Shown here: in pieces, positions 15,449 to 24,962 of the stretch
How positions within the stretch are numbered: the first letter of the stretch is position 1
Layout of the letters: every line of letters starts with the position of its first letter
NCBI RefSeq assembly: GCF_030137545.1
Contig: NZ_JARUVL010000007.1
Span: 1-64,000 of the forward strand
Direction: 5' to 3'
Source: Virgibacillus sp. LDC-1
GTDB lineage: Bacteria > Bacillota > Bacilli > Bacillales > Amphibacillaceae
Length of the DNA stretch: 64,000 nt
The notes under the pieces: generated by a model
What the model saw: only the letters and a program-made list of their open reading frames with translations
Database searches by the model: none
What the model was told of the DNA's origin: nothing
Translations under genes and position numbers: made by a program

Positions 15449-16345
15449 ATGTCGCGGTTTAGTTTGTCCGATCGGGCGTTTGATAGGGTGAATTTTATAT
15501 TTGTTCTACTCGTAACGCTAATTATTATTTATCCACTTATATTCGTTATTAGTGCATCGATCAGTGATCCGCATGCCGTCAACTCCGGAGAGATGTGGCT
15601 GTGGCCTGTAGATATCACACTGGATGGTTTTAACCGAGTATTTCAAAATGATGCGATTTGGATTGGGTATCGCAATACGATTGTTTATACGGCAACCGGT
15701 GTGCTTATTCATTTGTTCATCTTACTGCCTTCTGCATATGCTCTTTCTCGGAAGGAGCTAATGGCAAAAAAGGTTTTCCTATGGTTCATTTTGTTTACGA
15801 TGCTCTTTAATGGTGGGTTAATCCCGACCTACTTAGTCGTCAAAAGCTTAGGGATGGTGAATACGATGTGGGCGATTGTTGTTCCAGGGGTCATTGGTGC
15901 CTGGTCTGTGCTAGTGGCGCGAACATTCTTTCAGCAAACGATTCCTGATCAGCTTGTGGAAGCATCTAAAATAGATGGCGCAAGTGACTTCTATTTGTTT
16001 GTGAGAGTCGTGCTTCCGCTATCGATGCCAATTATTGCGGTTATGGCACTGTTCCATGCTGTTGCACTATGGAATCAATATTTTAACGCGTTAATCTATT
16101 TATCTGATGAAAAACTATTTCCTTTGCAGTTAATTTTACGGCAAATTCTCATTTTAAACGAGGTGAGTGCAGATAGTGCGGCGACAGCAGCGGGTGCTGC
16201 GCAATCCTTTTCCGATCAAATTAAAACAGCTTCTTTAGTAAAGTATGCTGTCATAATTGTGTCTGCCTTACCGTTGTTAATCGTGTACCCTTTTCTACAG
16301 CGCTTCTTTGTTAAAGGTGTGTTAATCGGTTCAGTGAAGGAGTAG
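15449..16345 (+). CDS. CUT1 ABC sugar permease (LplC-like)
   Basis: A 298-residue permease with six membrane helices. PLIFVISASISDPHAVNSGEM and the EAA loop VEASKIDGASDFYLFVRVVLPL place it with LplC/YtcP. The C-terminus PFLQRFFVKGVLIGSVKE is the usual ending of this group. It begins 12 bp after the first permease with TAGGAGG upstream, so both are cotranslated at similar levels. Together they form the membrane channel for the oligosaccharide bound by the lipoprotein at 12708. Confidence 0.9.
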   Translation: MSRFSLSDRAFDRVNFIFVLLVTLIIIYPLIFVISASISDPHAVNSGEMWLWPVDITLDGFNRVFQNDAIWIGYRNTIVYTATGVLIHLFILLPSAYALSRKELMAKKVFLWFILFTMLFNGGLIPTYLVVKSLGMVNTMWAIVVPGVIGAWSVLVARTFFQQTIPDQLVEASKIDGASDFYLFVRVVLPLSMPIIAVMALFHAVALWNQYFNALIYLSDEKLFPLQLILRQILILNEVSADSAATAAGAAQSFSDQIKTASLVKYAVIIVSALPLLIVYPFLQRFFVKGVLIGSVKE

Positions 16346-16387
16346 TCCAATAATAAATATTTAGCATCAGTACAGGGGTGAGAGAAG

Positions 16388-17005
16388 ATGGAATCGTTTG
16401 TAAATGGCTATTATCAATTTGCGATTTGGACGATGCGGTTGGCTTTTTTGAATGTATGCTGGATTTTATTTAGTGCGCTCGGTCTGTTCGTGCTTGGTTT
16501 TATGCCGGCGACAGCTGCGATGTTCACCATTGTAAGGAAGTGGATTCGTGGCGAAGAAGACGTCCCGATATTCCGGTCGTATTGGCAGGCGTATAAGGCC
16601 GAATTTTTCAAAGCAAATGGAGCTGGCTTAATCTTATTTGGGATTGGATATGTACTCGTTTTAGAGTTTAATATATTACGAGGGCAGGAAAGCGCTCTCT
16701 ATTTAATCGTTAGTTATACGGTCCTGGCTTCGCTTATTTTATATGTTGCGGTATTTATTTATTTCTTTCCAGTCTTTGTTCATTTTCGCTTAAAGTTGTT
16801 GGACTATTTTAAATGGCCATTTATTATTAGCTTTACACATCCTGTCCTAACCTTATTTGTTATGGCTGTTTTATGGGGTGTTTATTATATTACGTGGATT
16901 TCCATCCCGGCACTGTTTTTCTTTTTTGGCGGGAGTGTAACGGCATTATTTATTATGTGGGCAGTGTCTAAGAGCTTTTCCAACTATGAATACCACGAGG
17001 CTTGA
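16388..17005 (+). CDS. DUF624 (YesL-like) membrane protein
   Basis: A 205-residue protein with five or six membrane segments and the DUF624 hallmarks LNVCWILFSALGLFVLGFMPATAAMFTIVRKWIRGE near the N-terminus and FPVFVHFRLKLLDYFK in the middle. YesL-type proteins nearly always occur beside LplABC-type transporters for plant or microbial oligosaccharides; their function is not established. Here it follows the permeases by 42 bp with its own GGGGTGAGAG site. A second paralogue lies in the xylose locus at 54044. Family certain, function unknown. Confidence 0.85.
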   Translation: MESFVNGYYQFAIWTMRLAFLNVCWILFSALGLFVLGFMPATAAMFTIVRKWIRGEEDVPIFRSYWQAYKAEFFKANGAGLILFGIGYVLVLEFNILRGQESALYLIVSYTVLASLILYVAVFIYFFPVFVHFRLKLLDYFKWPFIISFTHPVLTLFVMAVLWGVYYITWISIPALFFFFGGSVTALFIMWAVSKSFSNYEYHEA

Positions 17006-17079
17006 TTAGACGGTTGTCGTGTTTGCCAAGTTCTACATCGAGATCTGTAAAAAAATTTGAGTATATAGGAGAAAAGGTC

Positions 17080-18204
17080 ATGTTAAACATCCGTGGTGCA
17101 AAACTAATAAATGGAAAGCAGTGCAATATTGTTATTAAAGATGGATATATCCAAGACGTTACCGAGGATGATGTTTTTGGAGGAGATGTGATCTTAGTGC
17201 CAGAGGATGTTTTCGTATCTCCCGGTTGGATTGACTTGCACACACATGCCTTTCCTAAATTTGAACCGTATTGTGCGCATCCGGATACGATTGGATACAA
17301 GTCAGGTGTTACGACGGTTGTCGATGCAGGTAGCTGTGGTGCTGATAATATCCAAGACCTTTATGAGCTGGCTCAGGACTGTAAAACGAGAGTATTTTCC
17401 TTTTTAAATATTTCTCGGATAGGCCTTCAGGTTCTGAATGAGCTCGCTGATTTATCAACGATTTCATCTGAAAAAATATATGAATCGTTCCAAAAATACC
17501 CTGATTTGCTTGTCGGATTAAAGGCAAGGATGAGTGGCAGTGTTATCGGTGAAAATGGGCTTACGCCTTTACACATGGCAAGAGCATGTGCGGTTACGTT
17601 ACATAAGCCTGTTATGGTCCATATTGGCAGTGCCCCCCCGAAATTAAAGGATATTTTAGAGGTGTTGGAGAAGGGGGATATTGTGACCCATTGTTTTAAT
17701 GAGAAAGAGGGCAATAACATATTTATGGATGATCCGATTTTACATGATGCATTACAACGAGCGATAAAGCGTGGTGTATATCTGGATGTCGGTCATGGAA
17801 CGTCTAGCTTTTCATTTCATACCGCTCAAAGGGCAAAGCAAGCGAACATACCGTTTGAGACAATAAGCACAGATATATATGATTTTAATCGAATGCATGG
17901 ACCTGTATATGACATGGCAACAACTTTAAATAAGTTTTTGGCGTTAGGTTTTTCTCTCGAAGAGGTGATCCGTCGGGTAACCGAAAAGCCAGCACGTGTG
18001 TTGAATCAACCACAGCTTGGTTCGTTGAAAAAAGGCTCTGTTGCTGATCTAACCTTTTTTAAGGTGGAACATACACCGATTGATTTAATAGATTCCATGG
18101 GTAATACAATGCATGTTTCCATGCAAATTAAACCATATGCTGTCCTACTTGGAGGTGAGTATATTGTGTGTCGCAACGCATATGAACTTAAAGAAAGTGA
18201 TTAA
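17080..18204 (+). CDS. Amidohydrolase/deacetylase metallohydrolase (EF_0837 family)
   Basis: A 374-residue binuclear-metal amidohydrolase. The HxH metal ligands are His54/His56 (GWIDLHTHAF). The likely carbamylated Lys is in VGLKARMSGS. Further ligands are in PVMVHIGSA and GDIVTHCFN, and the catalytic Asp in ETISTDIYDF, so the active site is complete. The family was named from gene neighbourhoods containing the same ammonia-lyase and aldolase found here and is thought to deacylate an N-acyl aminosugar acid. In this locus the natural substrate would be N-acetyl-D-glucosaminate, yielding D-glucosaminate. The start ATG 17080 follows TAGGAGAAAAGG. The next gene starts inside this one. Enzyme class is certain; the substrate is inferred. 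Confidence 0.85.
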   Translation: MLNIRGAKLINGKQCNIVIKDGYIQDVTEDDVFGGDVILVPEDVFVSPGWIDLHTHAFPKFEPYCAHPDTIGYKSGVTTVVDAGSCGADNIQDLYELAQDCKTRVFSFLNISRIGLQVLNELADLSTISSEKIYESFQKYPDLLVGLKARMSGSVIGENGLTPLHMARACAVTLHKPVMVHIGSAPPKLKDILEVLEKGDIVTHCFNEKEGNNIFMDDPILHDALQRAIKRGVYLDVGHGTSSFSFHTAQRAKQANIPFETISTDIYDFNRMHGPVYDMATTLNKFLALGFSLEEVIRRVTEKPARVLNQPQLGSLKKGSVADLTFFKVEHTPIDLIDSMGNTMHVSMQIKPYAVLLGGEYIVCRNAYELKESD

Positions 18205-19267
18205 TGCAAGTGGTCGCATGAGTATATTAGGTGTATCAACGCTATCTGATGATGTGCTAGAAGCAATGAAATATGGCGGGCAGCATTACTTTGAAATGAA
18301 AGAGCTACATGAAGAAGCGGGAAGGATAATCTCTACCTATATGCATACAGAAGCGGCAATGGTAACAAACTCTGCTTCATCTGCGATTACTTTAGCTGTA
18401 GCTGGAATAATGACAAGAAATGAAGTACCAGTAGAGCAGCTATTTGAACAGCGGCACCAACAATCAGGCCATATCCTTATAATGACAGGTCATTTGATTG
18501 ATTACGGGGCGCCGGTAGAATTGATGATTCGCTTAGGTGGCGGAAACGTTAAGACGGTCGGTTATGCAAATGGATGTACACTAGAGCAGATAAAGCATGC
18601 GGTAGATGACGATACAATCGCCATGCTGTTTGTACAGTCTCATCATTGTGTGCAAAAAAATATGCCTTCCTTAAAAGCAGTTGGTGCGTTAATGAAGGAA
18701 TTGCAGCTACCCTTTATCGTGGATGCGGCGGCTGAAGCGGATATGACCGGCTATGCAAGCGATGCCGATTTATTGATTTATAGTGGCTCGAAAGCTATTG
18801 AGGGACCAACAACAGGCATACTGGCAGGTAAGAAGAAGTATGTTGAATTTGCAAAACAACATTACCGTGGAATTGGTAGAGCGATGAAGGTTGGTAAAGA
18901 ATCTATTTTTGGCTTGTTAAAAGCGTTAGCGGACTATGATGCGTTTCATGCACAGGATGAACAAAGCAAGCAGTTGGCTATTATCAAACAGCTGCAATGC
19001 TTAAATGATGTACCAGGTGTAGAGGTAACCATTCACCAGGATGAAGCTGGCAGAGCCATTAATCGTGCGCGTGTTACCATTGATCACCATTTGGCCTCTT
19101 ATGATGCAGCATATGTTGTCCATGCGTTGAAAGAGGGAGACGTTGCAGTTTATACGCGTGATTACAATGTGAATAACGGTTTTTTTGATATTGATCCACG
19201 ATCCTTAGACATGGCGGATGCCCAATACATCAGTGACAGGATCAAACAGATTATGGAGGTGGCTTAA
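18164..19267 (+). CDS. dgaE: DgaE-like PLP-dependent D-glucosaminate (6-phosphate) ammonia-lyase
   Basis: A roughly 367-residue, SelA-like PLP enzyme. The N-terminal LKKVINASGRMSILGVSTLSDDVLEAM is the family hallmark. The PLP lysine lies in LLIYSGSKAIEGPTTGIL, and VDAAAEADMTGY holds the Asp that contacts the cofactor. DgaE removes ammonia from D-glucosaminate-6-phosphate to give 2-keto-3-deoxygluconate-6-phosphate. With no PTS here and a sugar-acid kinase two genes on, this homologue may act on the unphosphorylated acid. I chose TTG 18164 because GGAGGTG precedes it by six bases; ATG 18182 is the alternative. It overlaps the amidohydrolase and is directly coupled to the aldolase. Confidence 0.82.
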   Translation: MCVATHMNLKKVINASGRMSILGVSTLSDDVLEAMKYGGQHYFEMKELHEEAGRIISTYMHTEAAMVTNSASSAITLAVAGIMTRNEVPVEQLFEQRHQQSGHILIMTGHLIDYGAPVELMIRLGGGNVKTVGYANGCTLEQIKHAVDDDTIAMLFVQSHHCVQKNMPSLKAVGALMKELQLPFIVDAAAEADMTGYASDADLLIYSGSKAIEGPTTGILAGKKKYVEFAKQHYRGIGRAMKVGKESIFGLLKALADYDAFHAQDEQSKQLAIIKQLQCLNDVPGVEVTIHQDEAGRAINRARVTIDHHLASYDAAYVVHALKEGDVAVYTRDYNVNNGFFDIDPRSLDMADAQYISDRIKQIMEVA

Positions 19268-20001
19268 TGCAGGCAGCACGTTTTTACAATGACAGAATTT
19301 CCTTGAATGTATTGGCAAATAGCATTGAAAATGCCAAGGACATATATGATGTTGCAGCCGGTCATGTGATCATTGGCATCCTTGCTTCAAACTATACCGA
19401 TGTCAATGAGGCGGTACATGATGTACAACGGTATTCTGAGGCATTAGACGGCGCGGTCTCGCTTGGTCTCGGTGCTGGAGATCCGAATCAGTGGAAAATG
19501 GTTGCGGATATTTCCAAGCAGGTCACGACCGAACACATTAATCAAGTGTTTCCGGCAGTTGCCTATACAAGGGCTTGTGTCCAAGATGAGAACACCTTTA
19601 TCAATTGTCTCGTCAAGCCTGCAGAAAAGCTTGGTTATGTGAATATTGCTACTGGACCGCTATCTACAGCTGGATCTGCCATCGATATCCCGGTTCGTTC
19701 TGCGATTACGCTCATTCGTGAAATGGGTGGAAATGCGTTAAAGCTGTTTCCTTTAAAGGGGCTGGCGAGGCGTGAGCATTATATTAAAATTGCTGAAGCA
19801 TGCGCCGAAGAAGGTTTCACATTAGAACCGACTGGTGGTATTACTGTTAATAATTTTGAAGAAATTGTATCATTGGCATTAGAAGCGGGGGTCCCCAAAG
19901 TCATACCACATGTATATTCATCCATCATAGATGCTTCAACAGGTAGAACACGCATTGAAGAGGTCGAGAAGCTTTTTAATATTATGATGAAAATAGGGTG
20001 A
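19267..20001 (+). CDS. dgaF: DgaF-like 2-keto-3-deoxygluconate-6-phosphate aldolase
   Basis: A 244-residue TIM-barrel aldolase of the EF_0839/DgaF family, related to KDPG aldolase. It cleaves 2-keto-3-deoxy-6-phosphogluconate to pyruvate and glyceraldehyde-3-phosphate. The Schiff-base lysine is in GGNALKLFPLKG, and the phosphate-binding loops are GITVNNFEEI and the preceding EPTGG. The start ATG overlaps the DgaE stop by one base (TAATG). Together with DgaE and the PfkB kinase it makes a full route from D-glucosaminate to central metabolism. Confidence 0.85.
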   Translation: MQAARFYNDRISLNVLANSIENAKDIYDVAAGHVIIGILASNYTDVNEAVHDVQRYSEALDGAVSLGLGAGDPNQWKMVADISKQVTTEHINQVFPAVAYTRACVQDENTFINCLVKPAEKLGYVNIATGPLSTAGSAIDIPVRSAITLIREMGGNALKLFPLKGLARREHYIKIAEACAEEGFTLEPTGGITVNNFEEIVSLALEAGVPKVIPHVYSSIIDASTGRTRIEEVEKLFNIMMKIG

Positions 20002-20005
20002 GGGA

Positions 20006-21031
20006 ATGATAGGAGTGAACAAACGTATTAAAGCCTATGGTGAAGTTATGATGAGACTTGAGGCGCCTGATTATTTAAAGCTGGAGCAGGCACGGACCTT
20101 GAAGGTTTTATATTCAGGCACAGGGGTGAATGTATTAAGCGCTCTATCAAGATTCGGCCACCAGACATCGCTCCTGACAAAGCTGCCAGATAATAGTGTA
20201 GGAGATGCGGCAATAGCTTATATTCGGTCACTAGGTATTTCAACGTCTGATATTGTACGGGGTGGAGCTTATATCGGCATGTACTTTCTAGAGAAAGGGT
20301 TTCATGTAAGAAGTACTAACGTGACGTACTCCAACCGTAAGGAAAGTAGCTTTTGTACGTCTGTTCCAGAAGAATATGATTTAGAAGCTACATTACAGGA
20401 CACATCCATGGTTCATTTTTGTGGAATCATGCTCTCTATTTCGGAGCAAATGCGATACAATGCATTATATGCAGCTGAAAAAGCAAAGCAGCTAGGGAGC
20501 TTCGTTGTCTTTGATTTTAATTATCGACCAAAGCTGTGGGAAAAAAGCGATGTGCAAGCAAAAGCGTGCTATGAAAAGATGCTTGGGCATGTTGATGTAT
20601 GCTTTATGACAGAGAAGGATGCACGATATATCCTGGAAATGGGAGATCGCGAGCTGACAGATCGGAAGCAGCAGATTGAAGCGGTCATTCCTCTCGTATC
20701 GAATCGTTATCATATTCCAATTATTGCAGGTACAATGCGAGAAAAGGACCCTGATGGAAAGCATAGCATTCAAGGATATATGTATCATGACGGTTCTTTT
20801 CATTACTCCACAGTGTATGAGTATAAAACGCTGGAACGGGTCGGTACAGGTGACGCATTTGCGAGCGGCATCATGCATGGGCTAATAAGTGAGCACGCTC
20901 CTGCAGAGATGGTTGAATTTGCGATAGCATCCTGTGTGCTGGCCCATACAACTTACGGGGATTCCCCAATTTGCACGGAGGCTGAGATTTGGTCTTTGGT
21001 CAACAATACAGATGTAGAGATGGAAAGGTAG
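20006..21031 (+). CDS. PfkB-family sugar-acid kinase, probable 2-keto-3-deoxygluconate kinase
   Basis: A 341-residue PfkB kinase. KAYGEVMMRLEAPDY at the N-terminus, YSGTGVNVLSALSRFG, VFDFNYRPKLW and the anion-hole motif ERVGTGDAFASG (catalytic Asp about 283) match KdgK-type kinases. It sits four bases after the aldolase. If the ammonia-lyase works on free glucosaminate, this kinase would phosphorylate 2-keto-3-deoxygluconate to feed the aldolase; alternatively it could phosphorylate glucosaminate itself. The start is uncertain: the ATG at 20006 is very close to GTGAGGGA, and GTG 20015 is possible. Confidence 0.82.
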   Translation: MIGVNKRIKAYGEVMMRLEAPDYLKLEQARTLKVLYSGTGVNVLSALSRFGHQTSLLTKLPDNSVGDAAIAYIRSLGISTSDIVRGGAYIGMYFLEKGFHVRSTNVTYSNRKESSFCTSVPEEYDLEATLQDTSMVHFCGIMLSISEQMRYNALYAAEKAKQLGSFVVFDFNYRPKLWEKSDVQAKACYEKMLGHVDVCFMTEKDARYILEMGDRELTDRKQQIEAVIPLVSNRYHIPIIAGTMREKDPDGKHSIQGYMYHDGSFHYSTVYEYKTLERVGTGDAFASGIMHGLISEHAPAEMVEFAIASCVLAHTTYGDSPICTEAEIWSLVNNTDVEMER

Positions 21032-21037
21032 ATTCTT

Positions 21038-21748
21038 ATGAAATTAACGTTAAAAAAAGGCCCACTATATGTACAAGTGAAAGAGATTTTAAAAAAGCGT
21101 ATTATTAGTGGCGTCTATCCAAAGAACAGCTTAATTCCATCAGAATTGGAATTAAAAGAAGAGTTCAATGTAAGTCTCATAACGATTCGTCGCGCGGTGG
21201 AAGAGCTTTCGCATCAAGGATATGTCGAGAAGCGGAGCGGTGTAGGAACGACTGTCTTAGATAACCATGCTGTTTCTAAATTATCTAAAGGACAACGATT
21301 CTCGGAGTATTTAATAAAAGAAGGCTATCACTTAAAAAAAGAATCTGCTTCTCTTTCTACCGTACACCTAGAGGAATCCTCAGAACTAGCAAAGCATTAT
21401 GGGAAAACATGCAATTGTGTTGAAAGGCTTTATACGTTGAATGACAAGCCATATATTCATTTTAAGCATTATATTCCAAAGAACGTCACATTGCCTGATA
21501 ACCCGGATGCGCTTTTAGACTCTTTATATGAAATCTTTTTTCAACAAGGTATTACCTTTCATCGCTTCAAGGATGAGTTTGGCGTAGAAGTTCCGGATCA
21601 GTCGATTGCTGACGCGCTGGAAATAGAGCGAAAACCACTTTTACACCGGATTAGATATTCTTATGACGTAAATGAAACACTTATCGAATACTCGGTGGCT
21701 GTTTATAATACAGACATTCATCGATATGTCGTTAACTTTGATGTGTAA
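21038..21748 (+). CDS. GntR-family regulator with UTRA domain
   Basis: A 236-residue regulator of the GntR/HutC subfamily. Residues 1-75 are the winged helix (PLYVQVKEILKKRIISGVYP; SEFNVSLITIRRAVEELSHQGYVEKR-type region), and residues 90-235 the UTRA ligand domain ending HRIRYSYDVNETLIEYSVAVY. It is the last gene of the transporter/catabolic operon and lies just before the LPMO. HutC-type regulators usually sense a pathway sugar phosphate, so a glucosaminate or ketodeoxygluconate derivative is likely. Candidate operators are the palindromes at 12539-12552 and 21837-21860. Confidence 0.88.
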   Translation: MKLTLKKGPLYVQVKEILKKRIISGVYPKNSLIPSELELKEEFNVSLITIRRAVEELSHQGYVEKRSGVGTTVLDNHAVSKLSKGQRFSEYLIKEGYHLKKESASLSTVHLEESSELAKHYGKTCNCVERLYTLNDKPYIHFKHYIPKNVTLPDNPDALLDSLYEIFFQQGITFHRFKDEFGVEVPDQSIADALEIERKPLLHRIRYSYDVNETLIEYSVAVYNTDIHRYVVNFDV

Positions 21749-21776
21749 CCATTAGCCGCATAAAATCTATCTTCGT

Positions 21777-21860
21777 AAAGGGTACGCCCTTTATGGAGTA
21801 GTAGATGTTATTTTGTCGGAATATTCGATATTTTGTATTTATATTATTTTTAATATAAAT
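21777..21860. promoter_or_regulatory. Hairpin after the GntR gene and AT-rich palindrome upstream of the LPMO gene
   Basis: AAAGGG-TACG-CCCTTT at 21777-21792 is a short hairpin after the regulator gene, without a good T-run. At 21837-21860, ATTTATATTA and TAATATAAAT form perfect 10-bp arms around TTTT; this could be an operator for the GntR protein. The remaining 21861-22027 leader contains a GAAAGGAGGG motif at about 21893 not followed by a usable ORF. Confidence 0.4.
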
Positions 21861-22027
21861 AATTTAAAGCGAAAGGTGAATACGATCTAAAAAGAAAGGA
21901 GGGTGTCTTACGTTTAAACAATCACTCTAGTTCTAGAAAACTTTTTCTGTAAAAGGGATACTACAAGTTGAAGCTACCGAATCAATAAACATATCTTTCG
22001 CTAAAAAATGATTTTAGGAGGCTAAAC

Positions 22028-22840
22028 ATGCGTTTATCGTTTTCGAAATTGATGGCAATTCCTTTTGGTGTATTGATGATGGTAATCAGTTTCATGGTGT
22101 TTGCTAGCACGGTTTCCGCTCACGGCTATGTTAATCAACCGCAGAGTAGAGCGTTGTTATGTGCGGATGGTGCGAATTATGATTGTGGGCCAATCATTTA
22201 TGAGCCACAAAGTCTTGAAGCACCAGGAAATTTCCCAATAGGTGGGCCACCAGATGGCAAAATTGCCAGTGCGAATATCTTTTTTGAACTAGATGAACAA
22301 ACGGCTGATAGATGGGCGAAGGTGCCAATGACGAGCGGTCCTTACACGTTTGAGTGGACCTTAACGGCAGCACATGCAACAGAAAAATGGGATTACTATA
22401 TTACGAAGGAAAACTGGGATCCGAATGCCCCTTTAAAGCGGTCGGATTTTGAAAAGTTTTGTACCGTTAACGATAACGGCGAGCGTCCGCCATTTACAGT
22501 AAACCATGATTGTGTTGTGCCAGAAAGAACAGGATACCATGTTATTCTTGCTTATTGGGAGGTAGCTGATACAGCGAATGCTTTTTATAATGTCATTGAT
22601 GTAAACTTTGACGGTGGATATGTTGAACCGGGTAATCCTGGTGACCCAGGTACGGAGGATCCGCCAGCTTGGGATGCAAATACAACCTATCTTGGTGGTG
22701 ATCGTGTGACCTATAATGGGGCTGTCTATGAAGCAAAGTGGTGGACACGTAATGAAACCCCGGGAGAAGCAACTGTGTGGCAATTAGTCACCAGCGGAGC
22801 GGGAGTACCGAACACGTTTAGTAGTTTACTAGCATGGTAA
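22028..22840 (+). CDS. Secreted AA10 lytic polysaccharide monooxygenase with C-terminal CBM5/12-type chitin-binding module
   Basis: A 270-residue copper enzyme that oxidatively cleaves crystalline chitin. A Sec signal peptide (1-31, ending TVSA) exposes His32 as the mature N-terminus. His116 in [15 protein letters not shown] is the second ligand of the histidine brace, and the axial Phe is in [12 protein letters not shown]. Two Cys pairs fit conserved disulfides. After a Gly/Pro linker ([14 protein letters not shown]), residues about 215-258 form a small carbohydrate-binding module ([18 protein letters not shown]...YEAKWWT) of the chitin type. C1-oxidising AA10 enzymes leave a lactone/aldonic acid end, which the neighbouring lactonase, GH20 and aminosugar-acid enzymes could process. 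Start ATG 22028 has AGGAGG. Confidence 0.92.
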   Translation: MRLSFSKLMAIPFGVLMMVISFMVFASTVSAHGYVNQPQSRALLCADGANYDCGPIIYEPQSLEAPGNFPIGGPPDGKIASANIFFELDEQTADRWAKVPMTSGPYTFEWTLTAAHATEKWDYYITKENWDPNAPLKRSDFEKFCTVNDNGERPPFTVNHDCVVPERTGYHVILAYWEVADTANAFYNVIDVNFDGGYVEPGNPGDPGTEDPPAWDANTTYLGGDRVTYNGAVYEAKWWTRNETPGEATVWQLVTSGAGVPNTFSSLLAW

Positions 22841-22903
22841 CGACATTGTTTCTATTAATAGAGGATAACGTAGATAAGCGTTTAAAATAAATGATTTCCG
22901 AAC

Positions 22904-22945
22904 AGCCCCTTTTTCCGTTTCCCCCTGGAAACTGGGGCTTCCTTT
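22904..22945 (+). terminator. Possible terminator after the LPMO gene
   Basis: AGCCCC (22904-22909) and GGGGCT (22934-22939) pair, with an inner TTCC/GGAA stem; only a weak T-rich tail (TCCTTTG) follows. This probably separates the secreted LPMO transcript from the GH20 gene. Confidence 0.5.
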
Positions 22946-23029
22946 GTGAAATAGTAGGAGCTCGGAATAATAGAACGATAGAAAAATAAATGGATTAATC
23001 TGAAAAATCCAAACAAAGGAGAGATGGAA

Positions 23030-24943
23030 TTGAAGCTAACGTTTACAGGTGATGTAGCAGAGGTGTTAGACGGTATTTTAATTCTTGAACAGCAATTAGA
23101 CTTTGAAGTAACCGATGATCCTAACAGCCTTCCAGTTACGATAAAAAAACAACCAGGTCCTTATACAAGGTTGAAAGTATCGTTATCAGAAGGAAAGGGA
23201 GAGATTGTCTATGGGAAAAATACGTCTTTTTTTAGAGGGCTAGGTTTATTTCTGGAGCATTGTTCAGCTTCAGATGCGTTTGAAATAGAGGAAGAGGCAC
23301 AATTTACGACGATTGGACCGATGTTTGATTTATCGAGGAATGCGGTAATGAAGGTCGATCGTTTTGAAGAGATGTTTCAAACGTTGGCGCTAATGGGGTT
23401 CAACACAGCGATGCTATATATGGAGGACGTGTATGAAATTGAAGATGAACCGTATTTTGGCTATATGCGTGGGCGCTATTCTTATGAAGAACTAAAGCGG
23501 TTGGATGATTACGCTAATCAGTTTGGTATTGAACTCATTCCTTGTATTCAAACGTTGGCACATTTAGAGGAATTCCTAAAGTGGCCTGCTGCTACCCATT
23601 TAAAGGATACGAGGGGCGTTTTGCTCGTTGAAAGCGACGCCACCTACGATTTTCTTGAAAAGATGATTGCGGCTGTTAGTAAGCCGTTTCGCAGCAAGCG
23701 TATTCATATTGGTATGGACGAAGCCGAAGAGCTGGGAAGAGGGATTTATTTAAACGAGCATGGCTATAAAGAACGCCTGCATATTATGATTAATCATTTG
23801 CAAAAGGTGTTGGATATTACTGCAAAACATGATTTGAACCCGATGATGTGGAGTGATATGTTGATTAAGCTTGCTTCAAAAAGCGGGGATGCTCATTATG
23901 ATTTATCAACAGAAATTCCACAGGAAATGGTTGAGATAATGCCTGAAAATGTAACATTTACGTACTGGGATTACGCCCATACAAACGTCGAGCATTATGT
24001 AGCAATGATTCAAAAGCATAAGGCATTTGGAAGAACCCCAACGTTTGCAGGCGGAATCTGGGTTTGGAATACTTTTGCGACCAACTACGGTCTATCCTTG
24101 CCAGCAAGTGATGCGGCTTTACAAGCTTGTAAGGAAGAGGGTGTGCAGGAGGTTTTTGTAACGTTATGGGGAGATGATGGCTATGAAAATAACTATTTCA
24201 CCGCATTACTCGGGTTGCAAATGTACGCAGAGCATGCTTATGCCAAGACATTAGACCGGGATAAATTAAAGCAACGACTCGCATTTTGTACAGGGCTGGA
24301 TGAAGAGAACTTCCTCTTGCTGAATAAACTCGATACACCTCCAGGAGTAGAAGAGGATAACAAAGAACAGACGAATCCATCCAAGTTTTTGCTATGGCAG
24401 GATGTGCTATTAGGGGTATTTGATAAGCATATTGAAGGATTGGATTTAGCACCTTATTACAAAGATTTAGAAGAACAGTTCAAGTGTTCAAGAAACAAAG
24501 CCCATAAGTTGGATTATATTTTTGATGTACCTGAAAAACTAGCAGGTGTACTAAGCTTGAAGGCAACGGTTGGTGTTGAATTAAAGGCTGCGTATGATAA
24601 TGATGAGAAGCGGGAATTACGCAGGATTGCAGAGGATGTTCTACCATCAATTTTGGAAAAAGTTGAGGACTTACGACAGGCGCATAGAAGGCAGTGGTTA
24701 TCGATGCATAAGCCTTTTGGGTGGGAGGTTATCGACATTCGTTATGGTGGGGTGAAAACGAGACTCGATACAGCCATTTATCGTATTAACGCTTATTTAA
24801 ATGGCGATATTGATCTAATCGACGAATTAGAACAGGAGCGCTTATTCTATCATAATATAGAAAATTCAACGGGGCTTGGCTGGTCTAGCTATTATTATCG
24901 TATGGCATCTCCAAATGTGTTCTTTCACGTACTACCAATTTAA
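23030..24943 (+). CDS. GH20 beta-N-acetylhexosaminidase, intracellular
   Basis: An approximately 637-residue glycosidase. The GH20 catalytic pair Asp-Glu is in KRIHIGMDEAEELG (about 230-231). MFDLSRNAVMKVDRFEEMFQTLALMGFNTAMLYMED in front is the start of the TIM barrel, and YWDYAHTNVEHY and GGIWVWNTF line the pocket. There is no signal peptide, so it removes terminal GlcNAc from imported oligosaccharides in the cytoplasm. TTG 23030 is preferred as the start because AAAGGAG lies eight bases upstream; the ATG at 23024 would be only two bases from it. A helical C-terminal region of about 200 residues follows the barrel. It precedes the lactonase by 20 bp and would release the oxidised terminal residue of LPMO products. 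Confidence 0.88.
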   Translation: MKLTFTGDVAEVLDGILILEQQLDFEVTDDPNSLPVTIKKQPGPYTRLKVSLSEGKGEIVYGKNTSFFRGLGLFLEHCSASDAFEIEEEAQFTTIGPMFDLSRNAVMKVDRFEEMFQTLALMGFNTAMLYMEDVYEIEDEPYFGYMRGRYSYEELKRLDDYANQFGIELIPCIQTLAHLEEFLKWPAATHLKDTRGVLLVESDATYDFLEKMIAAVSKPFRSKRIHIGMDEAEELGRGIYLNEHGYKERLHIMINHLQKVLDITAKHDLNPMMWSDMLIKLASKSGDAHYDLSTEIPQEMVEIMPENVTFTYWDYAHTNVEHYVAMIQKHKAFGRTPTFAGGIWVWNTFATNYGLSLPASDAALQACKEEGVQEVFVTLWGDDGYENNYFTALLGLQMYAEHAYAKTLDRDKLKQRLAFCTGLDEENFLLLNKLDTPPGVEEDNKEQTNPSKFLLWQDVLLGVFDKHIEGLDLAPYYKDLEEQFKCSRNKAHKLDYIFDVPEKLAGVLSLKATVGVELKAAYDNDEKRELRRIAEDVLPSILEKVEDLRQAHRRQWLSMHKPFGWEVIDIRYGGVKTRLDTAIYRINAYLNGDIDLIDELEQERLFYHNIENSTGLGWSSYYYRMASPNVFFHVLPI

Positions 24944-24962
24944 TCACAAAGGATGAATCAAT